The translations under genes were made by a program, and so were the position numbers. From Anaerolineae bacterium (GTDB lineage: Bacteria > Chloroflexota > Anaerolineae > 4572-78 > J111), in contig JAGRBZ010000006.1 of assembly GCA_020433805.1 (NCBI GenBank), positions 1 through 64,000 on the forward strand: 64,000 bases of DNA, read 5' to 3'. Shown here in pieces: positions 58,117 to 64,000 of the stretch. The first letter of the stretch is position 1; each line of letters opens with the position of its first letter. The notes beneath the pieces are model-generated. The model made no database searches and was not told the DNA's origin. It saw only the letters and a program-made list of their open reading frames with translations.

Positions 58117-58619
58117 AATGATGTAACCCTCCATTGGCAGCTTTGAAACTATTTTGACATTGTACTAATAAGATAACGAGTCATGGCTGTCAAGTCAAAT
58201 TGCAATCAACCCTCGCAAATCTGCGTCTGGTAGAATGGTATCAAAAGAGGCTATTAGTATTACTACGAGATTTTGACATAAGCTTGAGAAAGAAACCAGG
58301 GTTTTCGGTGAATTCGATCAACTGTGCGGCAAAAATGGCTCATTCAAGCGCATATTTTCAGTTCTGAAGTTAAAACCCTGGTTTCTCATGCCAAAGACTC
58401 GCTGTAGTATTAGCGTTATATTTGAAAATGGATCGAAACCGTAACGATTTCTAAACGGAAATGTTTTATACTATACCAATAAAGTTCACAACAACGCCGG
58501 ATTCGGAACAAAACAACCCTATTTGACGTCTTACAAGAGCGTGTGAAATTTTTAGCGCTCTCACTTTTGACAGACTAGCTAAACCGTTTACTATTGAAGA
58601 TAACAACAATCATAAGATT
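58117..58619. other. intergenic region with one inverted-repeat element
   Basis: 503 bp. It holds the element at 58285-58387; no gene or RNA is otherwise supported. TATACTATACC near 58468 could be a -10 region for the next gene. Confidence 0.45.
58285..58387. repeat. MITE-like inverted repeat
   Basis: GAAACCAGGGTTTT at 58292-58305 and its perfect complement at 58372-58385; flanking bases (TTGAGAAA, GAGAAACC) extend the arms imperfectly, and a looser outer pair around TATTACTAC/GTAGTATTA lies further out. About 100 bp, no ORF. Confidence 0.55.
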
Positions 58620-60278
58620 ATGACAATGAACCAAGAAACCGTCCCTGCCAAACCTAATCGAGCCACTATGCCGACTCGTCCGGTGGCGATAACGCCGCTG
58701 CCCCAACCCGAACACACCCCACCTCAAATTTGGCCTTATTGGCCCCAACAACCGGATAACCAACCTCCCCGCTCCTCTGCTTCGCTGTGGCGACGCTTGA
58801 CCTATATGAGTTTAGGTTGGATTATCGCTGTGCTGCTGGCTCTGGTCATCATGCTCGCTACCGGTGCCGTTTTGTTCTATCGCAGTAATGTAATTACGCC
58901 CGGTTTTTATGTGGCCGGCATCAACATCGGCGGGCATTCGATGGCTGAGGCCGCGACGCTGCTGCGAGAACAGGCGCAGGAGGGGGGTATCGTCCTTGTT
59001 GCGGATGGTTTTGAGCAGGCGTTTGTGCCTGAAGCCTTGGGGATTCGCCTTGATGCCGAAGAGACAGTAAAATTGGCCTATCAGCAGAGCCGTTCGCCTG
59101 AAATATTGCGCCAGCTTATCGACAACCGGGGACGAATTGAACTGGAGCCGAAGTGGCAGTTTGATCCATTACCGGCCCGCCAAGCATTGGAGGCCGTTGC
59201 CCCCAATTTTGCTGTCGAGCCTGTTAACGCCGATATTCAGATGGTTGATGGTCAGGTAAAGGCTATACCTGCCGTGTCGGGCCAGGCGCTTGATGTCGAC
59301 GCGACTCTGAATACCCTGACAAACGACCCATTGAAGATACTTGATAATGGCCGCCTGCCGATAACCCTGAAAATCGTGTATGCCGATCTAACCGACGTAA
59401 GCCAACCCGTCGCTGAGGCGAATGAATTTTTGTCTCATACCATCGATATTCCAGCCTACGATCCTGTTCGCGACGAAACGCTATCACTGCAGATCGAACC
59501 GGAACAGTGGCGGTCTTGGATCTCTATCGTGCTAAATAAAGACAACCTGACGGAGTTCGATTGGTCTATAAAAACCGATACAGCAGCTGCCGCGCTAACT
59601 GAACCGTTCGCGTCGCTTGGCTCTGAGCGTTATCTCAAGCCGGATGAAACGCTCGATGCTGTGACGTCCGCCATCACTGAACAACGTTGGACAGCGGCAG
59701 AACAACGTGTCTTTCATCATGAACAGCAGCACACGGTTCAATATGGCGAAACACTGTCCAGTATTGGTTATGATTATGGCATTCCTTATCCGTGGATTGA
59801 GCAAGCCAACCCAGGGGTAAACTCACTATCGCCGGGACAGACCATTATTATTCCTTCTCCTGATGGGCTACTGCCGCTACCGGTTGTTAAAGACAAGCGT
59901 TTGGTCGTAAGTTTAAGCGATCAAAAGCTGTGGGCTTACGAAAAGGGCGAACTTAAATGGGAATGGTTGATTAGCACCGGTATCGCCTCGAGTCCTACTG
60001 CGCCTGGCGTTTTTCAAGTACAAAGCCACGAAACCAATGCGTACGCTGCTAGTTGGAATTTGTGGATGCCCGATTTTATCGGTATTTATCGTCCGGTTCC
60101 GACCGCCGATTTTATGAATGGGTTTCATGGGTTTCCGTCGCGCAATGGTACTACCTTACTGTGGACCGATGATTTGGGCCATCGTGTTACCTACGGCTGC
60201 ATTCTCGTCGACTCGAAAAATTCTAGGGAACTATTTGATTGGGCCGATGAGGGTGTTGTTGTTGAGATAAAAAAATAA
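58620..60278 (+). CDS. L,D-transpeptidase with LysM domain
   Basis: 552 residues. Pro-rich cytoplasmic start, one membrane helix (about 58-82), a long extracytoplasmic region with two PG_binding_4/YoaR-type parts (about 95-340), LysM (about 365-410, YGETLSSIGYDYGIPY) and a YkuD catalytic domain (about 425-552). The catalytic Cys is in TYGCILVD where the classical motif is SHGC; upstream FHGFP supplies a His. Makes 3-3 peptidoglycan cross-links or anchors wall proteins. Cell wall of the host, consistent with a monoderm-like envelope. Confidence 0.85.
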   Translation: MTMNQETVPAKPNRATMPTRPVAITPLPQPEHTPPQIWPYWPQQPDNQPPRSSASLWRRLTYMSLGWIIAVLLALVIMLATGAVLFYRSNVITPGFYVAGINIGGHSMAEAATLLREQAQEGGIVLVADGFEQAFVPEALGIRLDAEETVKLAYQQSRSPEILRQLIDNRGRIELEPKWQFDPLPARQALEAVAPNFAVEPVNADIQMVDGQVKAIPAVSGQALDVDATLNTLTNDPLKILDNGRLPITLKIVYADLTDVSQPVAEANEFLSHTIDIPAYDPVRDETLSLQIEPEQWRSWISIVLNKDNLTEFDWSIKTDTAAAALTEPFASLGSERYLKPDETLDAVTSAITEQRWTAAEQRVFHHEQQHTVQYGETLSSIGYDYGIPYPWIEQANPGVNSLSPGQTIIIPSPDGLLPLPVVKDKRLVVSLSDQKLWAYEKGELKWEWLISTGIASSPTAPGVFQVQSHETNAYAASWNLWMPDFIGIYRPVPTADFMNGFHGFPSRNGTTLLWTDDLGHRVTYGCILVDSKNSRELFDWADEGVVVEIKK

Positions 60279-60355
60279 AAATGTAGTGAGGCGACGATCC
60301 TGACCACATCGTTGCCTAGATGGTGTTAATAGTTCACTCGGGAGGAGAAGTTATT

Positions 60356-60853
60356 GTGACAAGCACCTACCAAAACCGTGGAGGAGTTCTGGGCGTGGGA
60401 CTGCTCCTGCTCATTGCATTGGGTATCTTTATGCTTTTTGATGTAGAGATAGCCCTTTCCATCAATACCTACATAACGCTGGCCTATACGGCTTTTTGGT
60501 TGCTGATAGGCTTTCTCTTGCTCCGGCGGAGCCCCAAACGTTATAAACTTACCTTTTTAACTATCTTTCTATGTGCCATCCTGGCTGTTTACTTCGTGGA
60601 TTGGAATGGACGCAAGCATTTTTTGCGTGCATTTCAGCGTATTGAAGTAGGCATGACGGCTGCCCAAGCTGATGAAACGATGGATTCCTACACTAAGTTC
60701 GTTGGCCCTACCACCCAATTTGATACCCAGGGGCAAGTGATGACCGGCAAGATAAGCTATCGTTCAAGCCAACAGAACTGGAATGACTCGGATGTCGCTA
60801 TCTTAACTATTGAAGATGGGCGTGTCGTAGAAGTTTCTTATCATCCCGACTAA
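60356..60853 (+). CDS. three-helix membrane protein with SmpA-like tail
   Basis: 165 residues from GTG with GGGAGGAG upstream. Helices at about 10-28, 32-52 and 60-78; the C-terminal part (FQRIEVGMTAAQADETMDSY, AILTIEDGRVVEVSY) resembles the SmpA/OmlA or BLIP-like fold. Function unknown. Confidence 0.65.
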   Translation: MTSTYQNRGGVLGVGLLLLIALGIFMLFDVEIALSINTYITLAYTAFWLLIGFLLLRRSPKRYKLTFLTIFLCAILAVYFVDWNGRKHFLRAFQRIEVGMTAAQADETMDSYTKFVGPTTQFDTQGQVMTGKISYRSSQQNWNDSDVAILTIEDGRVVEVSYHPD

Positions 60854-60900
60854 TCAGGTGTTAAGCATCAGCTTAGCGTAGGGTTGGCGAAAAAAGGGCA

Positions 60901-61006
60901 TCAAGGAGGCGTCAAGTTAATTACGCCGATTTCTTGTACACTATCGAACGTGCAGTAGTTAATCTTCTCCTCCTTGAAAGGCTGGGATCAATATCCCGGT
61001 CTTTTT
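60901..61006 (+). ncRNA. candidate small structured RNA
   Basis: TCAAGGAGG (60901) pairs with CCTCCTTGA (60969), enclosing TTAATTAC/GTAGTTAA; a 9-bp terminator hairpin GGCTGGGAT/ATCCCGGTC and TTTTT follow at 60980-61006. No start codon fits. No clear promoter upstream, so it may be a 3' processed RNA or an attenuator. Confidence 0.45.
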
Positions 61007-61042
61007 CATTTTAAACCCCAAAAGAGCAGGAACATTTTACCG

Positions 61043-61070
61043 TTGAAATCAAAGATAAGCCGAGTATAAT
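61043..61070 (+). promoter_or_regulatory. sigma70-type promoter
   Basis: TTGAAA and TATAAT with 16 bp between, 45 bp before the next ATG. Confidence 0.7.
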
Positions 61071-61114
61071 AAACTAAAGTTGATTATAGCATCCCTCAAT
61101 TGGTAAGTTGAAAA

Positions 61115-62137
61115 ATGAAAGTTTCTAACAATCTGCAAAATATAATACCCAATAATTTAACAAATTATCGTACCGCTCGCTATGAAGGTGATGGTTTTAA
61201 CGTCACATTAAAAGATTTTGTTCCTGAAGATGCGGCTTTAATTGTGCGGGTTTATAACACGGTAAAGAAAATATATGACTTGTGGCTTTATATGAAGGAT
61301 GCGCCCAACTACGAACTTATGGGCAAGCAGATAGAGCAGTTAGGCTCAGATAGGTTTCTAAGGAGTGTGCACGCTATCGGTTCAGCTACATATGATCTGC
61401 AAGAACCAACGCCGCTGCTACGGAAAGTTATTCATGATGTACGGGGCGGTGGGTTGAGCGTTCTCATCGGGTTGGCGACTCTTTTGAACCGAGATACGTC
61501 GGACAAAATAGCTTATATCAAACAGTCTATCACGGCTGCCTGTGACCACGCCAAGTTGATGCGCAACGCCATTGAAGACATCGACCCGCTGGTTCGCGAA
61601 GCGGACGAAAGTATCAAAGTTCATCCTGTTACGGACTTTGTTGATAAATGGCGCGATCTGGAATTTGCCGTATCCAAGACGCCGGTAAAAGTTGAGGTGG
61701 AATGTACGTTTGAAGGGAATGTGACCAATCGCTGCCTGGAAACATCATCCATCGACCGAATTTTGTACAATTATATTAACAATGCTGCTCGTTTCACCGT
61801 TGATAACCGGGTGCGCTTGACCATCCTTCCGGTAGGAGATAATTTAGTGCGCTGGGTTGTTCAAAACAGCATTTCAGAGCGACAAAAAGACTGGCTCCAT
61901 GAGAAGGTTGGTGAAAATTTAGGCGATCTGTTTCGGGGCGGCATTACGCGCGGCGGTCACGGGATTGGCCTCTCCAACTGCGCCGATTTTGTCGCGGCGG
62001 CGTTTGGCACTCGCGATGCCGATGAAGCCATCGAGCAAAAATATCTGGGTGCTCATATCATCGACGATCAGTATTACGCCTGGTTCCACTGGCCGGCCTA
62101 TTTCGCCCAACCTTCTGACCCCATCTGCGAATGTTAA
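61115..62137 (+). CDS. soluble histidine-kinase-like ATPase
   Basis: 340 residues, no membrane helix. A helical dimerisation-like part has KVIHDVRGGGLSVLIGL near 108 (His in H-box position), the ATPase has N-box LYNYINNAARF and G-box GGHGIGLSNC. The DxGxG box is degenerate (QNSISERQK). Could be a phosphotransfer kinase lacking a sensor or a GHKL ATPase of other function. No partner regulator adjacent. Confidence 0.65.
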   Translation: MKVSNNLQNIIPNNLTNYRTARYEGDGFNVTLKDFVPEDAALIVRVYNTVKKIYDLWLYMKDAPNYELMGKQIEQLGSDRFLRSVHAIGSATYDLQEPTPLLRKVIHDVRGGGLSVLIGLATLLNRDTSDKIAYIKQSITAACDHAKLMRNAIEDIDPLVREADESIKVHPVTDFVDKWRDLEFAVSKTPVKVEVECTFEGNVTNRCLETSSIDRILYNYINNAARFTVDNRVRLTILPVGDNLVRWVVQNSISERQKDWLHEKVGENLGDLFRGGITRGGHGIGLSNCADFVAAAFGTRDADEAIEQKYLGAHIIDDQYYAWFHWPAYFAQPSDPICEC

Positions 62138-62292
62138 ATATGCCCCGATACACCGGCATATTATCGATCTTTTGATCGAAATAAGCCCGGTTTTTGTACC
62201 GATTCCCTTGTAAAGTAAAAGAACTTGAGATAGAAAACGTTTGATGCTGGCTTTGAGTCCAAAAACCAGCGAGCGTGCGAGGGGGGGATATA

Positions 62293-62577
62293 ATGTTTCC
62301 GTATGAAATGGATTTCAAAGTTATCGAAGAACAGCGCCAGTCTAAGTTGAAACGGGCTGCAAGAAAACAGTTCATTAAAACTCTGGCTGAGACAACGCTG
62401 CCACGCCAAACACGGCTTCAGAGATTGGCCTATTGGCTCGGTAAACAGATGATACTTTGGGGCAGGAGATTGCAATCCCTTAGCCCCGTGAATGCCTCAG
62501 ACGCGGCCGGTTACCGGCTTAATCCTTCTCTTCATACAACAGAAAATACCACGTTGGCGAATAAATATCGAAGTTGA
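62293..62577 (+). CDS. small basic host protein
   Basis: 94 residues from MFPYEMDFKVIEEQRQ, a start shared by small Chloroflexota proteins of unknown role, from memory. Basic helical. Its 3' end overlaps the convergent gene by 59 bases. Confidence 0.5.
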   Translation: MFPYEMDFKVIEEQRQSKLKRAARKQFIKTLAETTLPRQTRLQRLAYWLGKQMILWGRRLQSLSPVNASDAAGYRLNPSLHTTENTTLANKYRS

Positions 62578-63286
62578 AGATAATCGGTGGGCTAACGGGC
62601 GTATTGGCCTCGTCCACCAGTTGCAGTGTCCATTGGCCGGGTGGTGAGTTGGGGACCTGAAACTTAACGTTACCGGCTTTGTAGTGCATCGCCCCGCTGT
62701 TTTCCGTCCAATCCCCGGCGCTGGCCGGCGTTTCTACCTGCATGCCGCTGTTATGTGTTCCAATAACCCGGTAGCCCGTTTGCGGCCTATTTTTTTGGTT
62801 GACAATAGCCACAAAAACATCAAAATTCTCGTGGTTGGTCGGGAAGGTAAGATTCTCCTTGATGGCAAAAGGAAACTCCGGCGGTAGCGGGGTGGGTGTA
62901 TCGGCTGGTAGGGGAGTCTCGGTTGGAGGCCGTGCCGTTGCGGTTGGGGGCTGCGGTGTGGCCGAAGGCTCCGGGGTGTCTGTAGGAACGGCAGTAGCCG
63001 TGGGTGTATCGTTAGGCACCGGCGTAGGCGTGTTGGTGGGCCGAGGCGTCGGTGTTTCGGTTGGGGGTACCGTGGCGGTATTGGTCGGTAGGGTAGGTAC
63101 CTTAGCCACGGAGATCGCCCGGCGCTGTGCGGGGGCGCTGTCATCGGCCAGGGCTGTTACGTTATCGCTCACCGCCCAGAACGTCAGCCCGGAACCGAAC
63201 AGCACAATTCCTCCACCAAAACATAGTCCAATGGCCGCAATGCTAATCACGATAATATAGATTTTAGTACTGTTATTGCCGTTCAC
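62519..63286 (-). CDS. membrane-anchored protein with Pro/Thr-rich stalk
   Basis: 255 residues. N-terminal membrane helix (about 10-38), a TPTPTNTPTP-type stalk (about 65-145) typical of Chloroflexota surface proteins, and a C-terminal beta-sandwich (about 146-250; FDVFVAIVNQKNRPQTGYRV, GQWTLQLVDEANTPVSPP). Likely extracellular; ligand unknown. Confidence 0.75.
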   Translation of the reverse strand: MNGNNSTKIYIIVISIAAIGLCFGGGIVLFGSGLTFWAVSDNVTALADDSAPAQRRAISVAKVPTLPTNTATVPPTETPTPRPTNTPTPVPNDTPTATAVPTDTPEPSATPQPPTATARPPTETPLPADTPTPLPPEFPFAIKENLTFPTNHENFDVFVAIVNQKNRPQTGYRVIGTHNSGMQVETPASAGDWTENSGAMHYKAGNVKFQVPNSPPGQWTLQLVDEANTPVSPPIIFNFDIYSPTWYFLLYEEKD

Positions 63287-63464
63287 GCGTTTATTGCCTC
63301 AAATTTTTGGTGCAGCCGCCTATTATACTCCTGATAAACGGAGAGGCAATCGGCTGGCAACGACCCTATTTTTCCTTTCTGTGTTAAAATCAATCGCCGA
63401 TTGGCGAATTATAAGCGCCATGTTATAATATCTAGCTGCTAAGTCTAAGTATAAGGAGCCGAAA

Positions 63465-63956
63465 ATGGCTCAATTTGGCCAGCTTTTCGTCAGTGTGGCG
63501 AATATTATTATTGCTGTAATTTTGGGAGTTGTGGCCTCGTACATTGGCGTATGGCTCTTCACCAAATCGACTCGCCATTTAGATGATTGGGGCGAGGTTC
63601 GTCGAGGCAACGTAGGGATGGGCATCGTCATGGGCTCTATCATTGTCGGCATCGCTATCATTCTCAAACCGGCGGTTGATTTGCCTCTGACCGCTGAAAT
63701 GGGGAATCCGCTGTTTGTTTTGGCTGGCGAGCTGTTAGGCATTGTGCTCGGGCTGTTTTTAGCGGTATCGTCCATAGTTTTCTCACTGGGCATATTTGAT
63801 CGCCTGGTGGGTGATATTGATGAACTTTTAGAATTACAGCAAGGCAATACGGCTGTGGCGGTTATTATGGCCGCGGTTGTTCTTGCCGTTTCGTATTTAA
63901 TTTCCGGCGCCGTGGCCTCTATTATCCGGTGGTTTACGGCTTTTCTAGCCGCTTGA
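63465..63956 (+). CDS. DUF350 family membrane protein
   Basis: 163 residues, four helices in two internally similar halves: each has a charged DDWGEVRRGNVGMGI or DELLELQQGNTAVAV loop before a helix, the DUF350 pattern. Inner-membrane protein of unknown role. AAGGAG precedes the start. Confidence 0.82.
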   Translation: MAQFGQLFVSVANIIIAVILGVVASYIGVWLFTKSTRHLDDWGEVRRGNVGMGIVMGSIIVGIAIILKPAVDLPLTAEMGNPLFVLAGELLGIVLGLFLAVSSIVFSLGIFDRLVGDIDELLELQQGNTAVAVIMAAVVLAVSYLISGAVASIIRWFTAFLAA

Positions 63957-63978
63957 GCGAACGAATGAAGGTTAGATA

Positions 63979-64000
63979 ATGAGTCTGAAGTTACTGCTAT
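63979..64000 (+). CDS. start of a gene cut by the window end
   Basis: ATG with GAAGG 9 bases upstream, 20 bases after the DUF350 stop; only the first 7 codons (MSLKLLL) are present. Confidence 0.35.

Overview
The window carries a bacterial chromosome segment with a nearly complete prophage of about 39.6 kb (15177-54751). No 16S gene or other formal marker is present. The host genes look like an uncultured member of the Chloroflexota (Anaerolineae-like): tandem AI-2E family exporters, very large two-component propeller kinases, Pro/Thr-rich PTPTP linkers, YpdA-type reductase, many short inverted-repeat elements. This assignment is inference from gene style.

Left host flank (1-15176): an inverted-repeat remnant, two AI-2E transporters, a 7TM-DISM histidine kinase, a GNAT acetyltransferase, a 162-bp MITE-like element with 12-bp direct repeats, a Nudix hydrolase, a 1530-residue propeller/histidine kinase/receiver/PP2C protein, an SGNH hydrolase, an Rdx (SelW-like) protein and inositol-phosphate synthase.

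Prophage: the left end has a serine integrase 27 bp from a 10-bp attL core. A leftward early operon (25.8 to 15.2 kb) carries a Cro-like regulator, small unknowns, a RepA/RecA-like ATPase, a Mom-like GNAT protein, a membrane FtsK/HerA-like ATPase and the integrase. The immunity region (25.68-25.86 kb) has divergent promoters, three related 17-bp operators and an apparently leaderless repressor. Rightward from there come a DnaQ-like membrane exonuclease, a RelE-type toxin-antitoxin pair, a LuxR-type regulator, a short tyrosine recombinase, and then late genes: repeat-rich LamG protein, HNH, terminases, portal-MuF fusion, P-loop kinase, protease, HK97 capsid, connectors, tail chaperones with a clear -1 frameshift site, tape measure, a Dit-like protein with an inserted propeller, and a Gp37-like tail protein. 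A reverse-strand accessory block (44.6-46.2 kb) holds two small unknown genes behind a structured leader and a HicBA-type operon with a third antitoxin-like gene. The right end is a tRNA-Gly gene that served as attB.

The most unusual signals are non-coding. First, a 10-base box CCTGACAGAG occurs three times, each 6-10 nt before an intrinsic terminator at late-module boundaries, which suggests attenuation or put-like antitermination. Second, a 175-nt 5' leader on the reverse accessory transcript has two interleaved long pairings and a third copy of one arm that overlaps the ribosome binding site, which suggests a translational switch. Third, an accessory promoter family with an AT-rich upstream tract recurs beside the moron insertions.

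Right host flank (54746-64000): tRNA-Gly, tRNA-Trp, a probable initiator tRNA, RNase P RNA and tRNA-Arg, then a YpdA-like oxidoreductase, a conserved hypothetical, an L,D-transpeptidase with LysM, a candidate small RNA, a soluble histidine-kinase-like protein, a mucin-like lipid-bilayer-anchored protein and a DUF350 protein.
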